From Liolophura sinensis (lineage: Eukaryota; Mollusca; Polyplacophora; Chitonida; Chitonidae): a stretch of 64,000 bases of DNA. Positions within the stretch are counted from its first letter, which is position 1, and every line of letters begins with the position of its first letter. The notes under the pieces are model-generated. The model worked only from the letters and a program-made list of their open reading frames with translations. It made no database searches and was not told where the DNA came from. The stretch lies in NCBI RefSeq assembly GCF_032854445.1, contig NC_088300.1:75693005-75757004 (forward strand). Reading direction: 5' to 3'. The position numbers and the translations under genes were made by a program. Positions 23,606-36,336 of the stretch are shown piece by piece.

Positions 23606-26600
23606 GTTTGAATTAAGGCCTTTTGACACTGGCTTAATTGAGGAGAATCTACATCTTAAAGCATGGAGCCGGATTTTGTCGAAGAAATCAAGTTAAGGAA
23701 GAAATGTAAGGACACTTTTACTTATAGAAGTCGTCTGGAAAAATTGCTTAAATTGTCTAAAGCACAATGCTTTGGTGAATGTGGTGCTTTTCACCTTGAT
23801 CTTGTCTATCTGCAGGCTGTTTTGAGGTGCACTTGGTAACATCGAAAAAGATAATTTAGATTCTTCGTCTGCCTAGGACTGCTCGAAATAGGCAATGTCT
23901 GGAAAACATCACCTCTCCGTAAGGTAAATATTGTTATCCGTGCGACCAAACTGTGGAAATGACAGGCAGCTGTGTTTGGCTGCTACGCCGTCAGTACCAC
24001 ACGTGGCCAACCTGACAAGTGTGTACTGCGGACGGATTACATGTTTCTTCACAAAGGAAACATGTTTTTTCTTCTGTCGATTGAATTAGTCGTGCAAAAA
24101 TTCAAAGTTAATGGAGGCGATTCAAGATAACAAAAAGAGCAAAGGATGACAAGCTGTCATCAAGTGTTCCAGTTGCTCCTATCACTCCTGGCTACGACCT
24201 GATTTAGTCTGGTGCTCTGGTCCTCTCAGAGCGGGTCTTTATGTAGAGCGGACTTTTTAATATATTTATGCATTTGATGCAGGTTTAAACCCGTAAGTTA
24301 GTGGGTAGATATACAGGGTGCAAAAGCCGAAGGGAGTCTATAGGAAAGCACTGCACCTCATCAGGCCCTGAGATGCCTGCTGACACGAAACCGCATCTAG
24401 GCCAGCGATATAGTCGACTGGTTAAGGTCTTTTGGTGTCCATCAAGAGCGCCTTACTTCATTGGGCCAGCAAAGAGGCCTCAAGAAGTTCTCCCTGCATA
24501 GAATATGTTGCTAGAACACCTGCTTGGTAATTACAGAAAATTTGTCGCAATTTTAGTGTCAAAACTACAACAGTGAAAGAAAGGTATGCAGAAACAGCCA
24601 GATTGCAAAAAGCCCTTACAAAATAAAAGTGAAATTTGAAATCCAGAACAAGATGATCTCCTTCCCGGAGTTTCCTTTGATATTAGACTTATTTATTTTT
24701 CTAGGAACTATACTATTATTTATCTTATGTTCGTACAGATGTTCGAGGTCTGTTCCCCAGGCACAGGGACACTGACGCTCTTGGTGCTGTTGAGTTGGAA
24801 ACGTAAGTGTTTCTCAGTGTTTGTTCAGCAAAACACAATATGGGCAGCATCTAAGAGGCGCTGACAATATCAGAACTTTAGATTGTAGCTGAGCGAGTAT
24901 TAGTCTAAAGTGAAGTAGCAGAACACTGTAAGCTACATTTGTATAAGTAGCCATCATATCATGGTACATCTTAAACACACATACCATTTTCAGACCATTT
25001 TCACAAATTTTTGTCAATATCCCACTTTCAGGTAAAGCCTTCCAGTCATGTACGCACATAACGTGGTCTCCACTGAAGATGTTGTGATATTTATTTTTAA
25101 AAAGTCTAGTAATTACACAGTTATATGCAGACTACATTCAGTGAGAAAAAATTTGTAGCGATGGAGATCTTAAATCGCAGATGAGTCTCACGCCAGTGTG
25201 GTCATCATCATTTACAGGTGTTGGAATTTGGTAAAAAGACAATGGTGCATTCAGCAAGAACTGTTGTTTGTTTTCCTCACTCTGATCATCGGCTCCTCTT
25301 AGGAACATTTGTTAAGCATGAACACTGAGCTACGTCTTTTGGGTTAAAGCCGTTAGGCACATGACGGCCAATTACAGACTTGGTAGGACGCCAACTGGGC
25401 CAGTCTGTCTAGCATCTTACGAACTTCTGCCAAAACACACAAAACCATGTGCAAAAGCTCAAGGTAAATATAGAATTCAGAGGACTCGTACTGATCAAAA
25501 CGTGTTCGCAGTATCACGACCTGACATTTAAATGAGTTCACAACATTACAACCTGACTGACTCTTATAATAAACTCATGTTTGACGTGTTACAATTTTAC
25601 TTAAAAGGCCTCATTTAGTTCAGCTAAATGGGCCTACTTAACGTTGAATAAAACAGTTCACAAAAAGCGCCACAATTTAATCAGCTTTATTACGTATCCA
25701 TTCATTAGCTATATCGAGTTTCTCCTCTACTTTGTAATAATCTTAAAATCACAGAAACTCAAGCTCCAACTCTTTGGAAAGTGAAAGTAATTCCGGCTTA
25801 CAAGGCTATCATGCACTTTGAACACAAGTGAAATGAAGTTCAAGGTGACAATGACAGCGACAATGTCACGGAGAATCTCGCACAGAGCGGATATCATCTG
25901 CAGAGAAGACTGAATGAGTTTGCAACCTCGACTAACACCCAAGCTAAGATCTGGCAATTCAAACCGTCATTGGTAGGTTTGCTCCTATTGCAGTTTTATG
26001 ACATATGGGAAGGGGATATGACTTATATTCATGAAGAGGATTATATCCTTCTCAAAGGACAAGCTCAAAAAATGGAGTCACCTTGGAAAGTATAAATCTT
26101 ATTGAATAATATGAGATTTCAAACCTTTTATATATTTTATAAAAGACTCCTTAAACGTAAATGGAAACGATGACGGTAAATATTCAGTTTGAAGGCTAAT
26201 AACACAAAATATGGATCAAAAAAGTTGAAAAGTTATTTTCATTTTATTTTATGGGGAAATACTTGCTATCTTGTCATTAAGGTGAGCCTTTATCAATATC
26301 TTCTGTCTACACTCGTTAACTTTGGAGTGACGTCAGCTGCAAATCGCTTCCATGCGCCGAAACACACGCTTAGCCCTTCAACTGTTACCCCCCTTGCTGC
26401 TGTTTTTTTTTATGTGTGATCACACTCTACGTCACTGACAAATACACACTCCCAACAGCTATCTTTTAAATCAGTATTACATTTTAAAAACAGTGCTTAT
26501 ACACTAAACAAGCAAAGCTTATGTACCGAAAACGCTGGTTTTCGAACTTGACCTGAAGGGATCACTGTCAATCTGCACTCAATATTTTATCAAAACTGGA

Positions 26601-28825
26601 CAATATTTAGATCAGTTATTGCACAAAAACCAAAGACTAACCATGATTACTAAACAAATGCACGGATCAGGTTGGTTTTTACCACACATATGCAATGTAA
26701 CCTGTGATGTTTATGCTTCTCCTCGCATTAGGTTCAAGAGTTTTGAAATCTCATTGTATCCAATAAGATTTGCACTTTCCAAGGTAGCTCAGTTTTTAGA
26801 AAAGAGCGAAACCTACCAGACGGACCAATCAGAATCAAGGAAATCATAATTTATGCGAAACGCGGATCCAGCTTGTTTTTAACCTTAGAATCGGACAGCT
26901 GCTTTTAAAACAAACTAACGATTACTGAGAATCCGGGAATATCCAAAGTGTGTGCTTGAATCTGGTTAGTTCACGGGCAGAAAAGTTTGGGCCAACTAAC
27001 AAATCCGAGTTATACGAATGAACTAATTCAACTCAGAAAACTTAGTCATTCAACTCATCTGATTATATTGTTCACTCCACTGGTTAGTCGAAAAATTCAC
27101 AGGAGTCTTTCATGACTCAGGTGATTTAGTCGTATGAGTTCCTGGGCCGAATTGCTCGATTGTGTAACTCACATTTTTTAGTCAGTTAACCAAGACTGTT
27201 CTCTCAGTGCTTCCTGGCTGAGCTGAGCGCTCACATATCCATTGTAACCTGTGAATTTCATGATTCTCATCTGAGCAATATCTTCACAGTACCCACAGAA
27301 AAAGCAATCATAATAAAGCTTTGTCTCCTCAAGTTCTCCCGGAAGAAAGGGTGTGGCATAATTTGCACATAAATGCTATCTGCAAATGCAACAGAACATT
27401 TCGCAGAAGTAATACTTGAAGTGGCATTTTTAAAACTAGCTTAAGTTTTTAACTAATAGCAAAACTCGTTGGTCTTCTGTCGAACACAACAATATTCCGC
27501 AGTTAAGTTGTTATGTGTATGTCAGCTTTGCATCTGTAGGTCTAAGCGTGTGGATGTCCGCAGACGGAGCTTGAAATGCTGAAACCCGTCCTGACTTGCT
27601 CATTCGAGAAATAAAACAACACAAATATACTACTGAATGTTATATTTATATATTACTCTCAACATTCATAAAGTAACAATTCTGAATGAGAACTTGAAAA
27701 GGACATAGATATGCTTAATGACTTATTTCAACCTCTCATTCACAACAACACATCTCATGAACTACACTTTCCGCAATGACATTCACATGGCACAGTTCAT
27801 ATTTACATCTTCCACAATAAAAGAAATAACGATTAACTATTATATAGGTTCAACACTGTCAGGTGAATTCCATAATTTATATTTCATTTATCTTCCACAA
27901 AATATCATGATTTATCTTTTAAAAACACATTTTTGAAGGGTTTTTTTTCTCTTCGTGAAACTTTCACTCTAACACACTGCACTCTAGACACGTCATAATT
28001 TGTATAATATCCTTTACGTCAACAGAAATCATAATACCCCGATGTCACATAAGTTTTGCTTGTAATTTCTCCTTGGTCATCTTTCACACTAATCGACAGA
28101 ATGGCAACTTATCTCCACCAACCCCCACAGTGATACATAGCTGACATGCTTTATTTTAACAGCGTACCATATTCACAGAGATTGTCGCTTATCTTTTCCA
28201 ACCTTCCAAAATGACAGACAGCAGGCATAAGATGATTTATCTACCACATCGACAAAGAGCATAATTCATCTTTACAAAACATACGTACCTGTCCAAAGAT
28301 TACAAGATAAAATAACGTATGGTAACCAGTTTTACACGTTCACAAATCTGATAATCTCAACATCAAGCCAAACGTTCACAGTGAAAGACAGATACCTTAT
28401 GCCAATCAATATTTATCAACTTCAACTTCCACTATCACGCTCACAGAGGTCATACTTTACCACTCACTCTCATTCACAGAAATTCCAATTTATCTTTGTC
28501 TATCTGTCACAATCACATTCCATAACTTTCGCCTGCCAATCATCACTCTCAATCACAGAAATCATAATTTATCTTAGTCGATCTTTCGCAGTGACACTTA
28601 TGATGGAAGTACACCGTCCAAAATTAAAATAATAGTTTTACAAATAAATACAGGCTTACTGTAATAAACGCATTGTGTAAGTACCAACGCACTAACTGTG
28701 ATGACGCAGCCCTGTGACGTATGACAATGGCATACGTTAACGTCACGCTTTGTTCCTATTCGTGATCGTAGCAAGACGACACACCACACGTTGTTCACCA
28801 TTTTGGTCCCTACATTTCGGCTACG
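23606..28825. other. No recognisable gene
   Basis: Three minus-strand frames (24814-25059, 25353-25541, 25727-25957) lie near one another and one is preceded by a splice-acceptor-like sequence, but they show no family motif. From about 27700 to 28610 the sequence holds loosely repeated TCACAGAAATCATAATTTATC-like words, probably an old, decayed satellite. Confidence 0.35.
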
Positions 28826-29422
28826 TCACAAGCATGGCATGAAGTGAGTTAAACTGTTGCACAAATGACTCGCAAGCCCCATCATAATCTGATTGCGTGG
28901 TTGGATTTCTTGAGGTTCGAAATGATTTACTACTCTGTGTACGAGTCTGTGTACTAGTCTAGACGAGTTCAGCAAGCTAGATTCTAGCCTTCCCCAGGAT
29001 CTCTTGTCATCTTGCAGACGACTGTGAGTGGAAAATATGATATGGGTTTGATCGTCTAAGTAGTCTGGTCGAGCTGCCATGGCGGATTCACGTGTGGGGA
29101 ACCCAACAAACACGACGACGAGATCATGCTCTCTTTCGCAGAACAAGAAATTGGAAAAAGTAGTTCTGAGACAGAAATGTGTCCAACGAGTAGAATATGG
29201 TGTTATAACGCAGAGTACTTTTGAAGCTTCCCGTAGGGAACTGAAGTGGTTCTGAATACGAGTCGGACCTGCCAGAAAGTGCTTGCTGGGAACGTTCACA
29301 CAAAATCTGTGTTGAAGCCACGCTTCCACTTCCGCTATCACTTTATGCAGTAGTTCGTCATCAGAATACTCATCCTCGATAGCATAGATCACTCCACGCC
29401 CACCTGCCCCGCCTGTGGCCAT
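28826..29422 (-). CDS. TIR-like domain protein, minus-strand paralogue
   Basis: Open frame of 198 residues from ATG at 29422. The reading frame is open 21 codons further upstream (to 29485), but the sequence directly before this ATG (TTCATTCTGTCTAG) is a good 3' splice site, so the gene probably has an upstream non-coding exon. Residues about 10-145 match the two plus-strand paralogues: VIYAIEDE (box 1 position), FLAGP (box 2/BB loop), VLCVITPYSTRWTHFC (central strand), VVVFVGF, DDQTHIIF and SWGRLESSL (box 3 position). The usual TIR glutamate after the WC-like motif is absent, so NADase activity is not expected. The last about 45 residues resemble nothing in the paralogues. A second frame over the same DNA gives a T/S-rich peptide, so a late frameshift or missing 3' exons is possible. 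Confidence 0.6.
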   Translation of the reverse strand: MATGGAGGRGVIYAIEDEYSDDELLHKVIAEVEAWLQHRFCVNVPSKHFLAGPTRIQNHFSSLREASKVLCVITPYSTRWTHFCLRTTFSNFLFCEREHDLVVVFVGFPTRESAMAARPDYLDDQTHIIFSTHSRLQDDKRSWGRLESSLLNSSRLVHRLVHRVVNHFEPQEIQPRNQIMMGLASHLCNSLTHFMPCL

Positions 29423-30029
29423 ACTAGACAGAATGAAACAATGCACCAATGAATGATACAATTCCTCTCGTCGGTTGTCCGTCACTAAATGATGTACATG
29501 TGTAGTGTCACATTTTACATTATAGAAAATCTTACAATTTGAGAGGAGTGGTCAGTTTTATTTTTAATTTAGGTCATCAGATCAGAATAAAAGAAACGAC
29601 GTGTTATCCCTGGATCAAGAGGTATTAGACATGAGCAATGAAACAAAACATCAAAGAGGTAAAATTCGACCAAGGAACATAGTACTCGAGATGACATCAA
29701 TAATACCGAATTTTTGGGCTGACTTTTAAGGAGTATGATACTGGAGGTGGGAGCATGGTTTTGGTGTTAGCAAAATTTGTCACAGACTCCATAGCTTAAT
29801 AGTCGGTTGCCCATAAATGAAGTTTTATGTAATAAAGTCTCTGTTTTGTTTACCAGCCTTCACCTCTACAATGTTTCAGTTCTTTATGCTGGCACGGAAG
29901 CCTTAGGCCTACCGAGTTTATAAGTAGAGAACAGACTATTTTCCGACAAGAGAGATTGGTCAATGGGAGATAACCGCATGTTGCAAACAGGGAAAACATG
30001 GGAGGAGCAACAAAACTGGATAAAAACAT

Positions 30030-30092
30030 TTGCCGCCGTCGTGTAAGTGAAATATTCTTGAGTATGTACATTAACAATCAAATAAATCAACA
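30030..30092 (+). mobile_element. SINE 3' end fragment
   Basis: GCCGCCGTCGTGTAAGTGAAA + TATTCTTGAGTA and an ACAATCAAATAAAT tail match the 3' end of the 40.5 kb SINE family. Confidence 0.75.
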
Positions 30093-30677
30093 GATATTGT
30101 GCATGTGGAGAAACACTGCGTCACCATCCAGATCTCGCGCAAATAGAATTTAAGAAACATGATACTGTGTTGTAGCCTATTCCACATACTTTCCGTAGGA
30201 TATGTGGGTCACTAACGCTCTTTACCTATGGCTCTATACTGCCCGAGATCATGTCTACCGATACGAACCTTGCTACCTGTGCACTGACACGAGCAGTGCA
30301 GCTAGTGGGCTGTTGTAAAGATAAGGTTGACGCTTTGTTGGTAGCTGATCCGCTCCCCAGATGTTCATTGTGAAAAGCAGATTTACTCTTCAACCTGACA
30401 GAAACCACCCCTTTACAAATGCCAGTTAAGGCGTGCCGCTACGCTGTATTGTCGAGCGGTGGAGCACTATCCACTAAATATCCCACATGCTATACTGCTG
30501 TGTTTTTGGCAAATTGGGTTATAACTCGGATGTTTGATCGACCGGTTGTATGTATACCCAAATATATACCTCTGCTTTAGTCTGCTGACTTCAGAAGAAG
30601 TCAGTGGTATATTTCAACATGATAGCTTACGTCACATGTAGTCGCAACCAGGTATCCACCTAAATCAATGTTCCACA

Positions 30678-30938
30678 TTTATTTATTTATTTATTTAGTT
30701 GATAGGTCATTTACGTCGTACTCAAGAATACCTCACTTATACAACGGCGACCAGCATTATGGAACGATGAAACCCGGAGGAAACCCACGACCACCCGTAG
30801 GTTGTTGCAAGTCCTTCCCATGAACGGTCAGTGAGGACTGAACACACTTGAACTTGAACACACAGCGACCGCATTGGTGAGATGCTCCTGGGTCATTGGG
30901 CCACGCTGGCACGCTAATTGCTTTGAGCACGGAGCCTC
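30678..30938 (-). mobile_element. tRNA-derived SINE, decayed
   Basis: On the minus strand: head with GTGTGTTCAAGTTCAAGTG, AGGTTGTGGGTTTCCTCCGGG type middle, and GAGGTATTCTTGAGTACGAC end with an (AAAT)n tail. Same family as the 40.5 kb copy, clearly older. Confidence 0.75.
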
Positions 30939-33559
30939 AACCGCCCCGCAATCCCCTCAATTATAATACACGGAAGTATGGCCACACCAACGTTCATAAT
31001 TGCAACCTAGCTCCATTATTTCTTCATCGATACTCGTTAAAAGAAGATATTTACTTACATGGGTGCGTATGTTTAGCTGTATGACGTCATTCTTGTAAAG
31101 TCCCATGCACATGTTAATCCGCGCATAATTTAGAAAAGAAATGGCGCCTTCAGCATACTCCAGCGCATGCTACCTTTCTCGCTACCTTTCGCTTTACATC
31201 ACTGCCACCAATAGCAATTTGTTTTACAGAAATCTTGAACAAGGCCGAGGTCACTGGGGTCACGGTGAAGAGGCAGGAAGTTATGTCAGAAAAGACAAAC
31301 AATCCGTGTCATCCTTTGTCTGTAATAATACTTTATACACATGCATTTTCTTCATCTGGAGAATGTAGAACATGAATTGTAACCCACGCCAAAACAATTT
31401 GATTGATGAATCCTGATTAAATAGTTCCGCGGGAGGACACAAGTCATGAGGCTAATCCACAACAAGTCTACGTGCGTCTCACATGCTCCAAAGATCAAGC
31501 TTGTCTATTGGTGGCAGAGATGTAAAGCTAAATGTAGAGAGTGACGCATGCGCTGTAAGGAATATGCGTGTTCAGTCCGAGTGCAGGAAATTCCCTCAAA
31601 TGTGGAAATCCCCGATGTAAGCGATCCCATAATTACCGCCAAGTGCTCGACAACACATAGCCGGTTCCTTTCATTACGCTTGATTATCACTGCCGTATTA
31701 AACTGGTTTGCCATTTTGACGTCAAACATTCGTGAGTCGGTAATTCACCGTAATGCTGCAGCAGATATATTCCCAAAGCTAATATAAAGCAGGCCTACAG
31801 ACAAAAACCAATATGCGGTTGAATATTAAGTGTGTTTCTGCTCCCTGACATCACTTCCTGTCTAACCACTTGAACTAGGCGCAATGATACTGGTATACAT
31901 CGTACTATTCGTTCAGTTTTCAGTTTGCCCGTCTATCGCTGGGTTGATAATAGTAGCCTATAAGTCACGTGTATCGAGTTGTCCACACTGTCGGCAACTT
32001 GCAGTGTAGGAATTCATGGACGTGACGGAGCAGCTAGATCCTCACTCCTGGACAGGTTACCCGCGAAGGTGGTCGCTGTACATACTATACAGGATACTTC
32101 ACGTATGCATATATAGATGGTTGTATATGAATATTACATATACATACCTTACCCTACTTCATATGAACCTCTCCATAACAATATCCATAGGATCAGGTAA
32201 GCGCCATAGCTACCATGTTTAAATCGCACGTGTCCTTAATCTGATTAATGGGCATCTTGAACCAGTTTGGTTGTTTAGATGCTGTATCAGAAAATCGTCT
32301 TCGTAGAATCCAGCAGGAACTGGGGACTGCACATGTCTCTTACGCATGCGTAGGCTTTCCCAAAGTGAAAACTGGCACATACACACTGAAGGAATGGGAG
32401 CCCTGATCTACGATGTATGATGCTTGAGGGGAAGTTTGACGTCCATGTGGATTATTGTTAGGTATAGGCCTAATTTCTGTTCGGTTAAAATCGTCCAATG
32501 TTATATATGGTATGTGCTGTTAATGCTGTTAATGTGAACCACCGTTGTTACTGATTTACCACACCTTGGAATATAAATTTGTGAAAGTTTTATTCCTCAA
32601 GTCAGGCTTCATCCCTTTACTTTGCCTTCTCAATCATTCATCACATAATTCATTGTAAAATACGAAGATGTATTACCCGTACAAACGTTTCATCTCTTCA
32701 GAAGAGGGACACTCGGCCTGTTTTGTCCAGAGGTTATATACCATAATTCGAAGAGGGTAAGATTATGAAGCTGAGAGAATTCATCTGGTAAAATGTCGAA
32801 TTCTTGGGGTATAAGACATTTTATGAGAGATGTACGTTACGAATAAACTACTGCATTTGTTCATTTACAAAAGGAGTTTGTTAGAAAATATGGAAGTGGC
32901 TACCTAAAAAGTGATATGAGTAGTGTACATAAAACTTGGTGAAGCCTGCTTATACAGTAAGTACAGGTATACAGTAAGGGAAAGCATTTCGCTCTTTTGA
33001 GTGAAAGTATTTATAGAGAGCTGTCTGCACTAATGCGATCTCACTTATGTCAAATTAATCCCGTCAAGAAATAAGAAAAGAACTAGTAGAAACAGTCCCA
33101 AGCAAATGTATCATAACCTGCAAGCGGAAGTGTGAGAACAAAATAATGCTATAACTCCTCCCTCTAACCATACAGACCTACACTTTCACACATAAACTGA
33201 CAATGGCTCAGCTGCACTTTTGCTTAGTACATAAAGTTACAGCAGTCGCATGTTGACGGAAACAATACGATAGATATTAACTTAGCCACTGAGTGAAATT
33301 TGAAAATAAGAAGAAAAAATATGAGTAATTCTGCACTGTAATTAAAGACATTTAACCCTCTCATATTAATATGCTTTTTTCTAACTCTCTTTATAGCTTA
33401 ATTTGTTGTCTTGTTTCTCTCTCCAGGGATTTTTCACTGGTGGACCATCTATGCAAAGAACATGAAGACACTAGTTCGTCCTGTAGAATATTGCTTCTGA
33501 TGAACATTGTTTACCAATAGTTTTAAATGTAACTTTTTGACAGTATAAAAGGACTCAGA

Positions 33560-34381
33560 ATGGATTACCAGTACCATGTGTACATTCTGGAGGACCCAGA
33601 TGACCCGCCCACTGAAATCCAAGACTTCATCACCGCTTTCTTTCAAAGATTCAATTGCCATCCACACAACCGAGGACAGGCGACTTAACGTGTATTTACC
33701 ACGGAACGATGACATAGCAGGAATGACGAAGTTTGATAACGTCCCATAACGCTATAAATAATTCCAATATGATTCTGTGCATTATCTCCCCCTGGAATAC
33801 TCATTGGATTAACTACTGTCGACATGCTAGTTTTTATCAGAAAATCGTGAACAACAAGCGGGATATGTTCATACCAGTATTCCTGGGCTATTCTTCAGCT
33901 GCAGACGCTAACATTGCGTGTCCAGAAGAAATCAGGTGTCAGACGGGGTGATGTTTAAGGCGTCTTGGAGGGACGATGATGACGCGTGGGGAAAGTTAGA
34001 TAGGTCCTTACAGGTACCGATAGAAGCAACAGCGACAGGATCTGGAGGCCCCGCCACACGGGTTGCGATACAATGTACAGATGGTTTTGACCACAGTAAC
34101 GTGAATAGTTTTGTCCTCCGGATGGACCTCCTTTCTCGACCCCAATATCATCACAATCTCATGAATGAAACAGGGCCTGTTCATGAATGGGAGAGTGGAA
34201 ACATCTCCTTCCAGTGGGAGAGAGACATACACTATGCCCGCACCCAGACGTGATCACGTATCCCAAGATCAGATTCTCGAGGTACTTGGTGGCCCCAGTC
34301 TGCTGTCAGCGTCCAGATCCGGTGGTCTGTTCCAAGACAACCCCGACTCTTCCATCAGACATAAAGCCCCTGTTAATATCA
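33560..34381 (+). pseudogene. Exon 1 of the 33 kb TIR-like gene, frame broken
   Basis: The ATG at 33560 starts YHVYILEDPDD, nearly identical to the 58 kb copy, but this frame stops after 42 codons at TAA. The next family block (VYLPRNDDIAG) is in another frame, and MILCIISPWNTHWINYC ... FIPVFLGYSS in a third (33733-33951). After a GGGG run at 33948-33951, where one more G would restore the frame, FKASWRDDDDAWGKLDRSL continues at about 33960. The exon ends with PDSS ... PVNI at a phase 1 donor (A|GTAAGT), the counterpart of PDSSSGRPNAVNA at 58867. Confidence 0.62.
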
Positions 34382-34880
34382 GTAAGTACTAAAAATCTGA
34401 TCGTTGGCTAAGCTACTTATCCTGCGATGGCAGGTCAACCAGAGCATTTTTAGAATTCTCGTGTTCCCAAGCCTTGTTGGGAATTAGCGGTCAACGACGG
34501 TATGTTTCGTGAAACTCGCCGATGACCACTTTACTTCCCCCAATATGTGGGGAAAGTTCATGTTAAAAAGTTTACACCTGGCACACAAGATTTCTCTGCG
34601 CATAAAGCTTTCCTCCATCCTACAAGTGAAAAATTCTAACGTATGGTATTAAGCAACAATCCAGTTAAAGAATTAAATAAATAAATCAAATGTGCTCGGC
34701 AAGTGAAATTTTTGGGCACACTCTCAACATATTTTCATGATTGCTATTTAAGTTTTCTTGCAAAACTGTTTGATTGATCTTTAAAAAGCTGTACATTCCC
34801 TGATCGATTCAGGATACACAGGCACGTACACCATTGAGAAAAAAGAATAAAAAATGTATGCATATTTATCCTACTTGAAG

Positions 34881-35057
34881 TTGGTTCCTCAGATGAAAGG
34901 GCTGATGAAGAAAATGATGTTGGTTCCTCAGATGAAAGTGCTGATGAAGAAAATGATGACAGAAATCTCCCTAGTGAGGTAACAGTCGACATTGACCGTG
35001 CTGGACAAAGTCATCACGCCGAATTTACAGATAGCACGAACCCAAAATTATTGTTCG
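34881..35057 (+). CDS. Exon 2 of the 33 kb TIR-like gene, acidic duplicated block
   Basis: 59 codons, phase 1 at both ends, acceptor CTACTTGAAG and donor TTCG|GTATGT. It opens with a 15-residue acidic unit (VGSSDE-R/S-ADEEND type) repeated twice at the DNA level as a 45-bp duplication. It then carries LPSEVTVDIDRAG ... EFTDS, which resembles the end of the next exon (LPSNVTDDNEDE ... EFTSG). Exons 2 and 3 therefore look like duplicates. No known domain. Confidence 0.6.
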
Positions 35058-35610
35058 GTATGTTTCCCTTTGTTGTAAATATTAAATATTCAAAGTAAAG
35101 CAGGTTGATAATAGGACATAGAACAAAAGAAAAGCACAAGTTTGTGCGCATGCCATATGGTGTCATTGGCATTAGTAGTCTGGAGAACACGACATTGACT
35201 ATCAACCCCAACATTGCCATTACTAGTAGTATTGTGGAAATATGGAAACAATATGGAAACTTTATTTACAGTTTTTATTTGTCTTTGTGTTCAGTTTATT
35301 TATTTATCTTTTTACATGATTGTTACCCAATACTCAATAATTGTTCAGTTTATATATAGTAGAAACCAATATTTCTCTGCATTAAATGTATCATTCCGCA
35401 GTTGTATATGTCTAATATTAAATATGAAAATGTCCAATCATGAATTTATTGACTTCTTATATTTTCAACAAATTGTAATGTGACTGAATATTTTACTACT
35501 CTCACCTAGGTAGAAATATAAGCACTGTGTGCAGATGAAATTTTTGGGGCTCACATCTAGAGGTTCTTTCTTGTCTCTTGGTTGCAAAATATGATTTGTA
35601 AATGTTGAAG

Positions 35611-35760
35611 GTGACTCCCTGGGGTCTGATAGTTGTTCTGGCAGAGAGACCCTCTTAGGACGACTCCCTAGTAACGTAACTGATGACAATGAAGACGAGA
35701 TTAGCGTTGATCATGACAGCAGAGAATTCACCTCGGGAGAACAATCGGATCACAATTATG
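35611..35760 (+). CDS. Exon 3 of the 33 kb TIR-like gene, acidic polar segment
   Basis: Exactly 50 codons, phase 1 at both ends, acceptor GTTGAAG, donor TATG|GTATGT. The peptide is rich in S, D, E and G and shares an ordered set of short motifs (LPS-x-VT, EFT) with exon 2. A minus-strand open frame over the same bases (35465-35689) is judged a shadow. Confidence 0.55.
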
Positions 35761-35984
35761 GTATGTAAAAGCCCACAGCCAGAACCGTGGGCGTCTCTCG
35801 TTGAACAAACTCTGTAGGGTTCTATCTGTGGTATCTTCCTACTCGTCTGCCTTTAAAGTAATGTATGTTGTAATGCAAATTGCTCATTACCTTGGATTTT
35901 TATCAAAGCCAACAATATGTCACTACTTGGGGACATTCCTCTGGACGCATTCCTTAAATCAGTTAATGCTTTTTTTTTTTTGAG

Positions 35985-36044
35985 GTATGTCACATTTGAT
36001 TGATTCTGCATATTCCTCTGGCGATGGTGGACAGTCAAGAAATG
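35985..36044 (+). CDS. Exon 4 of the 33 kb TIR-like gene, small
   Basis: Twenty codons between a poly-T tract ending in TGAG and the donor AATG|GTAATA, phase 1 at both ends. The peptide is Ser/Gly rich. The size is a multiple of three, so skipping it would keep the frame. The pyrimidine tract supports the acceptor; nothing else does. Confidence 0.45.
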
Positions 36045-36336
36045 GTAATAAGTTTTATTGCCTGAACATTTAAGAATTCTTGTACCTCACTGTTTTTTCT
36101 TCGTTCAATAAAATCCATTTGTTATACCATCTTTTATTTGCATTTAACGTAAAGAAGACATATTTTTCTTATATACCAAATTAATTTTCTGCAAGTTTAA
36201 TATTGGTATGATTTTTGACAAAGCTTGCCCAAGTAATTGACCCAGGTAAGGCATAGTAAAGGTCGTTCCATTGTCCGAATAGTTAAGAACCAAACGTACA
36301 ATAAGATGGAAGATTTTTGCCGGCTCATTCGTATGA

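Larger units (their letters stand above)
29486..33426. other. Intergenic space between two TIR-like genes
   Basis: Holds two SINE pieces (30030-30092 and 30678-30938). The minus-strand TIR-like gene and the 33 kb gene diverge from here, so promoters of both are expected in this interval; no TATA or other element could be placed with confidence. Confidence 0.35.

Noticed and set aside
25353-25957. Two neighbouring minus-strand frames that might be exons
   Set aside because: No family motif, and the phases and splice sites do not connect them convincingly.
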